Shown: in pieces, positions 8,911-16,174 of the stretch
Layout: each line of letters opens with the position of its first letter
Numbering within the stretch: position 1 is the first letter of the stretch
Assembly: GCA_029213065.1 (NCBI GenBank)
Contig: JARGPH010000035.1
Coordinates: 1-35,391 of the forward strand
Direction of reading: 5' to 3'
DNA from: Verrucomicrobiales bacterium
GTDB lineage: Bacteria; Verrucomicrobiota; Verrucomicrobiia; Verrucomicrobiales; DEV007
DNA length: 35,391 nucleotides
The notes under the pieces: generated by a model
What the model was told of the DNA's origin: nothing
The model's input: the letters and a program-made list of their open reading frames with translations, nothing else
Databases searched by the model: none
Position numbers and translations under genes: made by a program

Positions 8911-8939
8911 TTGACATCAAAGACGACCGGTCCAATATT
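8911..8939 (+). promoter_or_regulatory. tetR promoter with embedded TetR operator
   Basis: A perfect -35 hexamer TTGACA (8911-8916) is followed after 17 bp by AATATT (8934-8939). Inside the spacer, 8920-8934 reads AAGACGACCGGTCCA, which matches the palindrome before the downstream CMD gene at 11 of the 13 core bases. A repressor bound here would block RNA polymerase directly, so autoregulation is likely. The start codon GTG at 8948 is only 8 nt past the -10, suggesting a leaderless or near-leaderless mRNA. Confidence 0.6.
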
Positions 8940-8947
8940 GTGGTGAA

Positions 8948-9541
8948 GTGAGTGAAAAAAATACAAAAGAACGCATTCTCGAAGCAGCCGAAAGCATCAT
9001 CCTCGAAGAGAGCTTTCACTCCGTCGGGATCAATCAGATTCTCACCGCCGTCGGCGTGCCGAAAGGCTCCTTCTATCACTACTTTCCCTCCAAAGAGGCG
9101 TTCGGTACCGAGATGATTCGTCACTACGCGTCCCGTGAAAATCAACAACGGCGCCGAATCTTGCGGAACAGCGATCCGGAGAAGAATCCCATTCAGCGCC
9201 TCCTTACTTTTTTCGAATCCAGCATCGTTCGAATCCGGGAATCCGGAGGGAAATGCCCCTGCCTCATGCAGAAACTGGCGACAGAGGTATCGAATTTCAG
9301 CGATGCGATGCGTGAAGAATTGAGTAAAGGCTTCGCCGATCTCATTGAGATCTTCAAAGAAACGCTCGATGAAGCAGTCGCCGAAAACCTTCTCCCTGCG
9401 GATCTTGATACCGAAGCCGAAGCGACCTTCATTATGGATCTCTGGGCAGGCGCACAACAACGCACCATCATCACCCGAACGGCCGCCCCGACGCAGCGGG
9501 CCGTCGAGGTTTTTCGTGAGCGATTGACCGGGTCGAGGTGA
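8948..9541 (+). CDS. TetR/AcrR-family repressor, NemR/AcuR-like
   Basis: The 197-residue protein starts at GTG. The N-terminal DNA-binding domain is standard for TetR: an ILEAAESIILEESF helix, then a helix-turn-helix around GINQILTAVGVPKGSFYHYFPSKE (about 27-50). The ligand domain contains GGKCPCLMQKLA with Cys103 and Cys105, close to the position of the reactive cysteine in NemR-like electrophile sensors, so thiol-based sensing is possible. No ribosome-binding site is visible, in line with the short leader. It probably represses itself and the CMD-HAD-membrane protein genes through the two matching boxes. The inducer is unknown; reactive aldehydes, quinones or halogenated compounds are guesses. 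Confidence 0.85.
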   Translation: MSEKNTKERILEAAESIILEESFHSVGINQILTAVGVPKGSFYHYFPSKEAFGTEMIRHYASRENQQRRRILRNSDPEKNPIQRLLTFFESSIVRIRESGGKCPCLMQKLATEVSNFSDAMREELSKGFADLIEIFKETLDEAVAENLLPADLDTEAEATFIMDLWAGAQQRTIITRTAAPTQRAVEVFRERLTGSR

Positions 9542-9586
9542 CCTCTCACAATTTTCTCACCCAATCATGTAAGCAATGCCACCCAC

Positions 9587-9601
9587 TAGACGACTGGTCT
9601 A
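9587..9601. promoter_or_regulatory. TetR-type operator before the CMD gene
   Basis: TAGACGACTGGTCTA is an inverted repeat (TAGAC/GTCTA half sites, one mismatched pair near the centre) 74 bp upstream of the likely CMD start at 9676. It matches the box in the tetR promoter at 8920-8934. Two copies of the same rare site flanking one TetR gene make a shared operator very likely. The TAGAC half site also resembles, from memory, sites of NemR/LmrA-like regulators. Confidence 0.65.
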
Positions 9602-9675
9602 TTCGTATGAACCCCACGGTCGATCAACCATCGATCCATAAGAACTCACCCACCTCGAACCAGACAGACATCCTC

Positions 9676-10224
9676 ATGAGCAATCTCACTCTCCACACCA
9701 TCGAAACCGCGCCCGAAGAAAGCAAACCGCTCCTCGAAGACTCGGTCAAAGCCTTTGGCATGATTCCCAATCTCCATGCCGTCATGGCAGAGGCGCCGGG
9801 CTTGCTCGAAGGTTATAAACTCCTCCACGGTCTCTTCCAGAATTCGTCGTTCGACGCGGAGGAACTCACCGTTGTCTGGCAAACCATCAACGTCGAGCAC
9901 GAGTGCCACTACTGCGTTCCCGCGCACACCTTCATCGCGAACTCCATGGAAGTGGATCCGGCCCTGACGGAGGCATTGAGAGACGGAACCGCGATGCCGA
10001 CTGAGAAACTGCAAGTCCTCCACGAAACGACCCTCGCGATGGTCCGCAGCCGCGGCCGCCTCACCGAAGCAGATAAAGAAGCATTTTTCGCCGCAGGCTA
10101 CGGCGAGCGCCAGCTCCTCGAAATCATCCTCGGTCTCTCCCAGAAAGTGATGAGCAACTACGTGAACCACATCGCGGAAACGCCGGTCGACGCCCCTTTC
10201 CAACAGTTCGTCTGGAAGAAGTAA
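9676..10224 (+). CDS. Carboxymuconolactone decarboxylase/AhpD-like protein
   Basis: The 182-residue protein is chosen to start at the ATG at 9676, because family similarity begins at MSNLTLHTIETAPEESKPLLE. In-frame starts at 9538 and 9607 would add an unlike N-terminus and sit before or just after the operator. The all-helical CMD fold carries the AhpD-type redox signature CHYCVPAH (Cys-x2-Cys-x3-His) near residues 78-85, preceded by a conserved Glu. This signature indicates a thiol peroxidase or disulfide-relay activity rather than lactone decarboxylation. It is the first gene of the unit controlled by the TetR boxes and lies 18 bp before the HAD gene, so a role in handling reactive compounds is inferred. 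Confidence 0.82.
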   Translation: MSNLTLHTIETAPEESKPLLEDSVKAFGMIPNLHAVMAEAPGLLEGYKLLHGLFQNSSFDAEELTVVWQTINVEHECHYCVPAHTFIANSMEVDPALTEALRDGTAMPTEKLQVLHETTLAMVRSRGRLTEADKEAFFAAGYGERQLLEIILGLSQKVMSNYVNHIAETPVDAPFQQFVWKK

Positions 10225-10242
10225 AACCCACCTGATAAAATC

Positions 10243-11019
10243 ATGAAAGATACCTTTTTTAAATTCACCGCTCTTGCCCTCCTGAGCGCAGCATTGATCA
10301 CATCCTCCGGCGTCGCTGAGGATTCCAAACCCGAACCTCAGCAAACCATGTCCCGACCCAAAGTCATCATCCTCGATGTCAACGAAACCCTCCTCGATCT
10401 CGCTCCCCTGAAAAAGTCGGTCGGCGAGGCACTCGGGGGACGCGAAGACCTCCTCCCCCTCTGGTTCTCGACGATGCTTCATTACTCACTGGTCGAAACC
10501 CTCAGCGGCTCCTATCACGACTTCGGTGAAATCGGCACCGCCGCCTTGATGATGGTCGCGAAAACCAGAGACATCGATCTGGAATACGACGAGGCCAAAA
10601 CAGCGATCGTCACCCCGCTCCGATCTCTTCCGGCCCATCCCGATGTTGCCCCCGCCCTCAAGGCACTCTCCGAAGCCGGCTACAAAATAGTGAGCCTGAC
10701 GAACTCCTCCACCCCCGGCGTCAAAACTCAACTCGAGAACGCCGGACTGACGGATCTCGTCGAAAAGCGCTACAGCATTGATACCCTTAAAAAATACAAA
10801 CCACACCCTGACACCTACCAAATGGTGCTCGACGATCTCGGTGTCGCCCCTGAAAACGTCCTCATGGTTGCGGCCCACGCCTGGGACCTCGCCGGAGCCA
10901 AAAACGTCGGTCTCCAAACCGCCTTCGTGGCACGCCCCGGCGCCGCGACCTACCCCAACGTCGCAGCCCCTGATTACGTGGTGAACGATCTCTCCGAACT
11001 GGTGAAGCAACTGCCGTAA
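10243..11019 (+). CDS. Exported HAD-superfamily hydrolase, haloacid-dehalogenase-II-like
   Basis: The 258-residue protein has a clear signal peptide (about 1-25) before the HAD domain, so the mature enzyme should be periplasmic; most relatives are cytoplasmic. Motif I is IILDVNETLLD with nucleophile Asp45, motif II lies in SLTNSST, motif III in YKPHPDTY, and motif IV in MVAAHAWDLAGA. The overall pattern matches type II 2-haloacid dehalogenases. However, the SSNAWD-type segment of proven L-2-haloacid dehalogenases is AAHAWD here, losing the Ser and Asn, so dehalogenation is not assured. An internal ATG at 10348 would give a cytoplasmic form. It follows the CMD gene and ends before a terminator. 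Confidence 0.8.
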   Translation: MKDTFFKFTALALLSAALITSSGVAEDSKPEPQQTMSRPKVIILDVNETLLDLAPLKKSVGEALGGREDLLPLWFSTMLHYSLVETLSGSYHDFGEIGTAALMMVAKTRDIDLEYDEAKTAIVTPLRSLPAHPDVAPALKALSEAGYKIVSLTNSSTPGVKTQLENAGLTDLVEKRYSIDTLKKYKPHPDTYQMVLDDLGVAPENVLMVAAHAWDLAGAKNVGLQTAFVARPGAATYPNVAAPDYVVNDLSELVKQLP

Positions 11020-11054
11020 CCCCTCTCCTCACTGCGCCGTCAATCAAACACCGC

Positions 11055-11095
11055 GCGGGGCGTCAGCCCCGCCGAAGGCACCGGCGTGCCTTTTT
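11055..11095 (+). terminator. Tandem hairpins with U-tract after the HAD gene
   Basis: A GCGGGGC-GTCA-GCCCCGC hairpin (11055-11072) is followed by AAGGCAC-CGGC-GTGCCTT (11075-11092) with a run of T to 11095. The second is a standard intrinsic terminator. It should end most transcripts from the CMD-HAD unit, so the membrane gene downstream may be only partly co-expressed. Confidence 0.75.
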
Positions 11096-11121
11096 CAAAA
11101 ACAATTTACCCGACTGAAACA

Positions 11122-11625
11122 ATGATGAGAAAATTCACAAAACACCTCCCTCTCGCGATCATCCTCGCAGCCCTCTTGAGCGGCAACGCCTTCGGCGCTG
11201 AAGCGTATCCGAAAGGGGCCGGTGCCCTCGAAGTCTTCGACGGCGAAGCAATGTCGGCCCTTCCGCTCCCCGCCAAACTCTGGCTCAAGTTCATGATGCT
11301 GACTTTCGCTGCCGGCCTGATCTTCTTCGCCTGGAAAAAACCGATCGCCCGCTGGGCCGCAGGCGGAATGATCGTTTCAATGGCCACCTGTGCACCCGTC
11401 TTCACCGCACTGGGATTGCCGGTTCTCTCCGGTTCCATCGCGATCTGGCACATCGTCTGTTGGTCACCTGCACTCGTGCTACTGCTCACTAAGCGCCCCT
11501 TCCTGAAATCAAATGAAGGCCTTCCCTACCGGACCTGGTCCGTGATCATGACCGGGGTGATCCTCATTTCCTTCATCTTCGATTTCCGGGACGCGGCAAT
11601 CTACATCCACCATTTCACGGGGTGA
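11122..11625 (+). CDS. Small polytopic membrane protein of unknown function
   Basis: The 167-residue product is taken from the ATG at 11122. An earlier in-frame ATG at 11086 lies inside the terminator hairpin and is unlikely. It begins with a cleavable-looking signal (ending NAFGAEA), followed by about four membrane segments: near FMMLTFAAGLIFFAW, WAAGGMIVSMATCAPV, IWHIVCWSPALVLLL and WSVIMTGVILISFIF. I recognise no domain. It is downstream of the HAD gene but separated from it by a strong terminator, so membership of the TetR-controlled unit is uncertain. Confidence 0.7.
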   Translation: MMRKFTKHLPLAIILAALLSGNAFGAEAYPKGAGALEVFDGEAMSALPLPAKLWLKFMMLTFAAGLIFFAWKKPIARWAAGGMIVSMATCAPVFTALGLPVLSGSIAIWHIVCWSPALVLLLTKRPFLKSNEGLPYRTWSVIMTGVILISFIFDFRDAAIYIHHFTG

Positions 11626-11754
11626 CTCACCGGAAAGGCTGCACGGTTCCATCTCAAGATCCGGGAAAGCGCGGAGAGCTGATTTCACTGCCGGTGAATG
11701 CGCGGTGAAAAAACTCGCAGTCCAAACCGGAATTGACGATGCTTCCGTTTCATC

Positions 11755-12708
11755 ATGAAACTTTTTGTCTCCGCCTTTCTCCTTGTCGCCCTTTTCACCC
11801 CTTTATCAGCCGGCGAAAAACCGCGGGTCATCGTCTCGACCGACGTGGGCGGGGATGATCCAGATGATCACCAGTCGATGGTCCATTACCTCGTCTACGC
11901 CGACCGGTTCGACACCGAAGGATTCATCAGCTCGCCTCCGAAGAAAGGACGGGCAAAAGACCTCCACGATTGCATCGATGCCTACGAAAAGGATTTCCCC
12001 AATCTGCAAAGCCATTCCGACGAGTATCCGACTCCGGAAAGTTTGCGAAATCTCGTGCATCAGGGCGCTGTCGAATCCCAAACCGACAGCCTGCCCGATG
12101 CTCCGGGTGAAGGGGCCCGATGCATCATTACACAGGCAAAAAGAGACGATCCCCGGCCGCTCTATGTGCTGGTGTGGGGAGCGATCACGGATGTCGCTCA
12201 AGCGGTTCATGCTGATCCTTCGATCAAATCAAAGTTGCGGATCTATTCGATCGGTTCGTGGAACACGAAGCACGGACAGAAGGAACGCGACTACCTTTTT
12301 GAAAATCATCCGGATCTCTGGTGGATCGAAAGCGACACCACCTTTCGCGGCCTGTGTCAGGGCGGCGATCAGGAGGGTGACCTCCACAATCTCACCTTTT
12401 CCGAGAACCACATCGCGGGGCACGGAGAGCTGGGAGCGCTCTTCATGCGCAAAAAGCCGACCATCAAGATGGGCGACACGCCCACCGTTCTCCATCTCTT
12501 AAACGGAGACCCCTCAAAACCCGAAGAAGCGAAATGGGGCGGCGCCTACGTTCGTCCTCATCCGAAAAACCGCCCTCACTACTGGACCGACAACCCGGCG
12601 GAAGAACTGAGCTGGGGTGACAAAAAAGGAGCCAACACCATAAACCGGTGGCGCGAAGAAATACTGCGGGACTGGCAAAAGCGAATGGACCGCACCCTCC
12701 CGAGGTAG
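11755..12708 (+). CDS. Secreted DUF1593 nucleoside-hydrolase-like protein
   Basis: The 317-residue protein has a signal peptide (about 1-19, ending LSAG). Right after it comes RVIVSTDVGGDDPDDHQSMV, which is the aspartate-rich, calcium-binding N-terminal motif of the inosine/uridine nucleoside-hydrolase fold as found in DUF1593. Further family-like segments are LYVLVWGAITDVAQAV and LRIYSIGSWNTKHG. The family hydrolyses N-glycosidic bonds in known nucleoside hydrolases, but secreted DUF1593 members often sit near polysaccharide-degrading genes and their substrate is not established. The convergent GH-A glycosidase next door is in line with a role in carbohydrate use. Confidence 0.82.
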   Translation: MKLFVSAFLLVALFTPLSAGEKPRVIVSTDVGGDDPDDHQSMVHYLVYADRFDTEGFISSPPKKGRAKDLHDCIDAYEKDFPNLQSHSDEYPTPESLRNLVHQGAVESQTDSLPDAPGEGARCIITQAKRDDPRPLYVLVWGAITDVAQAVHADPSIKSKLRIYSIGSWNTKHGQKERDYLFENHPDLWWIESDTTFRGLCQGGDQEGDLHNLTFSENHIAGHGELGALFMRKKPTIKMGDTPTVLHLLNGDPSKPEEAKWGGAYVRPHPKNRPHYWTDNPAEELSWGDKKGANTINRWREEILRDWQKRMDRTLPR

Positions 12709-12724
12709 TTGGAAGGTGCCAACT
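12707..12724. terminator. Hairpin between convergent genes
   Basis: AGTTGG-AAGGTG-CCAACT forms a perfect 6-bp stem with a 6-nt loop in the 22-bp gap between two convergent genes. It overlaps the last base pairs of the DUF1593 gene stop region. There is no T-run on either side, so efficiency is doubtful. Confidence 0.4.
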
Positions 12725-12730
12725 CCGCGC

Positions 12731-14464
12731 TCAGGGAAGCTTCCTCACCTTCACACTTTGAATGAGGTAGTCACTGAACTTCGCGCTGTCCGACTCGAGG
12801 ATGAAATTGTAGCCCCAGTAATTCACGAATTTGGGATCGTCGATACGCCACGTTTTCGTGTGCCACTTTTCGTTATCAGGCACCGTGAACCAGCCACCCG
12901 GAGCGGTTTTGAAACCCTCACTCGATTCATAGACGAGCTTGAACCCCGCGTTGTCATTCTCCGGGTTTCGCCGAACCACAACCTCGATCTCAAGCGGCGC
13001 CTCCGAATAGGAAAGAAACGCCGGATCAACGAAGAAGACATTGCCACCGGGAACATTACCCGCCCTCGCCGAACCACCGTAGGCAACGACCGCCTCCGCG
13101 AGGTGCGCGCCGGACCGGGTATGGAGTCCGCGCTCCACCGTGGTTTCCCCGAACTCAATCAAGACTTCGTCAGCGTCCGTGTAATCGGTGCCACTGTTGA
13201 ATGGCTTGTCCCGATTCGCTTTCGCCTGCGCGATTAAGTCCGCAGGAACATCGAGCACGAAACGCGGCGCGCCATCCAGCTCAAGGGAAGCACTCCGCAC
13301 GATCGTCGATTGCGTCGGGTCAACGATGTGAAGAGCCGCTCCGAAGTCCACCACGTCCGGAGATCCGGAACGAGCCCACGTCGCCATGACCGGACCCTCT
13401 GCGCCCTCAAAAACAAAGGCGTAGTGTTCATCATTCAGAAGGAGCCAGCCCAGATACTCCGGATCCTGACCGAAGTAGTGAATCATCGATCCGTAGGCGC
13501 GAAAAGCAGGACGTTCTCTGCCTTCCCGGTCAAGCAACCCAAGCGGACCGCTGTCCCCGTCACGGCCCTCAAACCACTGAACACATTCCACGCCCTGAGC
13601 GATGCTCATGACGTAGGCTTTGACGAGGCCGTGTGCCTGATTCTCCAACCCTTTATTCGAACTCACTCCGAGTTCGGTAAAGATGATCGGGATCTCCCTC
13701 TTCGAGGGATTGCGATGTTCGAGCATCTTCCGCACCACCGGGACAATGTTCATAAAAACCACCTCCGACCCCGCATCTGAGGCAATCCCGTCGAGGATCT
13801 CGTAGGGGTGCAGAGTGATGAAATCGAAATGATTCTTCGCCCCTGCCTCTATGACTTCTTCAAGATAGTGCACATGCGCACTCTTCGCAGAGATCCCGAC
13901 AAGGCAATCCGGATCAGCCTTTTTTGCGGCGAGATATGCCGCGACAACGATCTTCGCGTAGTCCGCCGGCGTTTGATCTTTCCCCGTAAAATTCGGCGGC
14001 TCATTCCACACTTCGTAACGCGTCACCCCGTGCCCTTTCAAATGCGTGACCACCGTTTTCACATAGTTCGACCACCCTTCGAGATGATTGACCGGGAGCG
14101 ATCCCGGCGGATCGGAGGTGTTCCATTTCGGATTCCCGATCAGAAGAGCCCCTGACTCAATCCCCTGAGACTCGAGGTAATCCAGTTGCGCATCGAGCGT
14201 CTCCCAGTCCCATTTCCCCTCCTCCTTTTCGAGAAGGCCCCAGGAGATTTGCGGACTTCGATAGACCCGGATTCCGATCTCTCTCATTTTCGGAATCCAG
14301 CGGGCACTGTCATCCGCGGAGCGATTATTGACATGCGAACTCCCGATCCCGAACGGACTGAGACGCTTCTGCTGCGCGTGAACAGAAGCATGAGCGATGC
14401 AGAAAACCCCGCAGACGAGAAAGGCAAAAAAGGCGGGGCGGGTAAGTTTAACAATAGTGGGCAT
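12731..14464 (-). CDS. Secreted clan GH-A glycoside hydrolase (GH39/GH5-like)
   Basis: The 577-residue protein has a signal peptide (about 1-30). The catalytic (beta/alpha)8 barrel carries the clan GH-A acid/base in YEVWNEPPNFTG (Glu155) and the nucleophile in IIFTELGV (Glu264). Other barrel landmarks are GIRVYRSPQISWGLLE and FDFITLHPYE. The spacing fits retaining beta-glycosidases such as GH39 beta-xylosidases, but the exact family is not certain. The C-terminal ~190 residues look like one or two beta-sandwich domains, possibly carbohydrate-binding. The start lies 12 bp after the arsR-like stop on the same strand, so it may be read through from the arsR promoter, an odd pairing. Confidence 0.82.
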   Translation of the reverse strand: MPTIVKLTRPAFFAFLVCGVFCIAHASVHAQQKRLSPFGIGSSHVNNRSADDSARWIPKMREIGIRVYRSPQISWGLLEKEEGKWDWETLDAQLDYLESQGIESGALLIGNPKWNTSDPPGSLPVNHLEGWSNYVKTVVTHLKGHGVTRYEVWNEPPNFTGKDQTPADYAKIVVAAYLAAKKADPDCLVGISAKSAHVHYLEEVIEAGAKNHFDFITLHPYEILDGIASDAGSEVVFMNIVPVVRKMLEHRNPSKREIPIIFTELGVSSNKGLENQAHGLVKAYVMSIAQGVECVQWFEGRDGDSGPLGLLDREGRERPAFRAYGSMIHYFGQDPEYLGWLLLNDEHYAFVFEGAEGPVMATWARSGSPDVVDFGAALHIVDPTQSTIVRSASLELDGAPRFVLDVPADLIAQAKANRDKPFNSGTDYTDADEVLIEFGETTVERGLHTRSGAHLAEAVVAYGGSARAGNVPGGNVFFVDPAFLSYSEAPLEIEVVVRRNPENDNAGFKLVYESSEGFKTAPGGWFTVPDNEKWHTKTWRIDDPKFVNYWGYNFILESDSAKFSDYLIQSVKVRKLP

Positions 14465-14476
14465 CGGAAAATCGCT

Positions 14477-14812
14477 TCAAATCTCGAAGACAAATCCCGC
14501 TTTCTCCTGCGCTTCGCTGGTGAGTTTCGAGCAGACCACATTGCACATCTCGAACACTCTCGGATCATCGATCGAATAGAAAACCTGATTCCCTTTCTTC
14601 TCGCGGCGGATAAAACCCGTTTCGGCGAGGACCTGCAATTGCTTGGAAATATTTCCCTGCGACCCGCCGACCCGCTCGACCAGTGTTCCAACACCGCAGG
14701 GCCCGGACTTTAACTCCTGCAGGATAGCCAATCGCGTCGCATCGGAAAATGCCTGAAACACTCTCGCGACTCGCTCCAAACCCTCCCGATCCATCTTTTG
14801 TTCGTCTGCCAT
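14477..14812 (-). CDS. ArsR/SmtB-family repressor, likely thiol or persulfide sensor
   Basis: The 111-residue protein has the winged helix of ArsR regulators: FSDATRLAILQEL (about 22-34), a recognition helix in GGSQGNISKQLQVLAETG (49-66), and a wing at REKKGNQVFYSID (70-82). Cysteines lie at 39 (SGPCGVG), 90 and 94 (MCNVVC). A Cys39-Cys90/94 pair could form a di- or tetrasulfide switch, or bind a metal. It is divergent from two half YeeE/YedE genes, with a 24-bp inverted repeat between that contains ATTC-N8-GAAT. BigR/SqrR persulfide sensors keep such company, so sulfur sensing is the best inference. Whether its cysteines align with theirs needs an alignment. A good AGGAAA ribosome-binding site supports the start. 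Confidence 0.85.
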   Translation of the reverse strand: MADEQKMDREGLERVARVFQAFSDATRLAILQELKSGPCGVGTLVERVGGSQGNISKQLQVLAETGFIRREKKGNQVFYSIDDPRVFEMCNVVCSKLTSEAQEKAGFVFEI

Positions 14813-14824
14813 AATAATTTCCTG

Positions 14825-14861
14825 TTGATAAATGCTGTATATTCGTATATTAGAATATACT
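14825..14861. promoter_or_regulatory. Divergent arsR/yeeE promoter region with 24-bp inverted repeat
   Basis: GTATATTC (14837-14844) and GAATATAC (14853-14860) are perfect inverted arms with an 8-bp spacer, so the core reads ATTC-N8-GAAT, the form I recall for SqrR/BigR-type operators. A -35-like TTGATA lies at 14825-14830. With a 17-bp spacer, a -10-like TATTAG falls at 14848-14853, inside the repeat. Repressor binding would therefore shut off the rightward yeeE promoter and probably arsR itself. Confidence 0.7.
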
Positions 14862-14935
14862 GAATAAGAAATTTAAGTTCAACACCGTTCTTCAAATTTT
14901 GTTTCTGATACTCCAAAGCGAAACCCAATCGAACA

Positions 14936-15499
14936 ATGAGTTCAACCGATACTACTGAATCCTCTAACCGCTCAAGTCTCTCACTGCGACGAAAATCCTG
15001 GAATTCTTATGCCGTTGGAACCGGTATCGGAGTTCTCAGTTGGCTCGTCTTTCTCATCGTCAATAAGCCACTGGGCATGTCGACGGAGATTTCCAAATTT
15101 TCCGGCTGGGTCGCGGGAATTTTCATGGGACAGGAAGCCATCCTCCAAAATTCCTACTGGGCTTCGAAAACACCGGGCTTCGGCTACAGCACCGTTTTTC
15201 TCATCTTCACGGCCGTCGGAGCCTTCATCAGTGCGAAAATGTCCGGCGATCTCTCCACTGAAAAAGTCCCTCCCCTCTGGGAAAAGTATCAGGGGACCGG
15301 CGTCGCGAAGCGAATGGTCGCCGCTTTTGCCGGAGGGGCGCTGCTCCTCTTCGGGGCTCGCATGGCGGGTGGCTGCACGAGCGGTCACGGTATCAGCGGA
15401 ACCCTGCAACTCGGCTTGTCGAGCTGGCTCTTCTTCCCCGTCATGCTCATCTCCGGCATCATCACTGCCAGGGTGATTTTCCGAAAGCAGGTCAACTAA
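14936..15499 (+). CDS. YeeE/YedE-family half transporter (PmpA-like)
   Basis: The 187-residue integral membrane protein has about five hydrophobic segments and the conserved GGCTSGHGISG motif (Cys147) of the sulfur-transport (DUF395, YeeE/YedE) family. Full-length members such as TsuA take up thiosulfate through a path lined by conserved cysteines. Here the family is split into two genes, and this half carries the GCTSGH signature. It is the first gene right of the ArsR operator and lies 49 bp before the second half, so the two should assemble as one transporter of reduced sulfur. Which species is moved (thiosulfate, sulfide or polysulfide) is unknown. Confidence 0.85.
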   Translation: MSSTDTTESSNRSSLSLRRKSWNSYAVGTGIGVLSWLVFLIVNKPLGMSTEISKFSGWVAGIFMGQEAILQNSYWASKTPGFGYSTVFLIFTAVGAFISAKMSGDLSTEKVPPLWEKYQGTGVAKRMVAAFAGGALLLFGARMAGGCTSGHGISGTLQLGLSSWLFFPVMLISGIITARVIFRKQVN

Positions 15500-15548
15500 C
15501 CGAATCCCGAACTCAACCACCGGAATCTAATCTAACACTTTTCGAATT

Positions 15549-16124
15549 ATGAACCTACCCATCCCAAAAGACTCCACCGCCGGCCTGATTCTTTCTGCCG
15601 TGTTCGGCCTCATTTTCGGAGTTCTCCTCAACAAAGGACGAGTCACCGACTACAACGTGATTGTAAATCTATTCCGCCTCAAAGACTTCACCGTCGTGAA
15701 GATCATGTTCACCGCCATCATCGTCGGAGGACTGGGAGTCTTCGTCATGAAAGGAGCAGGCCTCATCGGGGAATATCAAATCAAAGCAGCAGACCTTCTC
15801 GGCGTTGCACTGGGAAGCGCCATCTTCGGAGTCGGAATGGCTCTGTTAGGCTATTGCCCCGGCACCGGCGTCGCCGCGATGGCAACAGGACGTCTCCACG
15901 CAGTGGTCGGCTTCTTCGGAATGATCGCCGGCGGCATTGTTTATGCATTCAGCTATACCTGGATCAAAGCGAACATCCTCAGCATCGGGGCGATGGGAAA
16001 AGTTCGACTCTCCGACGTCACCGGCGTTCCGGACATTGCCTGGTGGGTCATCCTCGTCGCGATCGCCGCGGGCGTGTTCTACCTTCTCGAAACCAAATTC
16101 AAACCATCTCAGGAGAAGATCTAA
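15549..16124 (+). CDS. YeeE/YedE-family half transporter (PmpB-like)
   Basis: The 191-residue membrane protein has about five hydrophobic helices and the partner motif LLGYCPGTGVAAMATGR (Cys103), the second cysteine signature of the YeeE/YedE family. Together with the gene before it, this gives the two motifs that full-length members hold in one chain. BigR operons also have two such halves. It lies 50 bp before the gene for the three-part periplasmic protein on the same strand, so the three genes likely form one operon under the ArsR-type regulator. Confidence 0.85.
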   Translation: MNLPIPKDSTAGLILSAVFGLIFGVLLNKGRVTDYNVIVNLFRLKDFTVVKIMFTAIIVGGLGVFVMKGAGLIGEYQIKAADLLGVALGSAIFGVGMALLGYCPGTGVAAMATGRLHAVVGFFGMIAGGIVYAFSYTWIKANILSIGAMGKVRLSDVTGVPDIAWWVILVAIAAGVFYLLETKFKPSQEKI

Positions 16125-16174
16125 TCGCCTTCCTGCCGATACACGAGCCTGTCGACAACTCCCGATAACACCCA

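Larger units (their letters stand above)
8617..8947. other. 331-bp divergent intergenic region
   Basis: This lies between the cytochrome gene (leftward) and the tetR-like gene (rightward). It contains a run of ten G at 8692-8701, an inverted repeat TTGATA-N11-TATCAA at 8745-8767, and the tetR promoter with an embedded operator at 8911-8939. Frames crossing it on either strand have no recognisable protein features. Confidence 0.6.

Noticed and set aside
8711-9460. Minus-strand frame covering tetR and its promoter
   Set aside because: It is antisense to a clear TetR protein and no domain was seen.
9646-10482. Minus-strand frame opposite the CMD and HAD genes
   Set aside because: It spans two well-supported genes and their spacer in antisense and shows no family features.
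10243-11019. Firm call as L-2-haloacid dehalogenase
   Set aside because: Key Ser and Asn of the motif IV segment are missing and the protein is exported, so only a HAD-like call is justified.
11086-11121. Upstream start for the small membrane protein
   Set aside because: This ATG lies in the terminator hairpin of the preceding gene; the start at 11122 gives a normal signal sequence.
14477-14812. Firm call as BigR/SqrR
   Set aside because: The neighbourhood and operator fit, but the cysteines at 39, 90 and 94 may not occupy the same structural positions.
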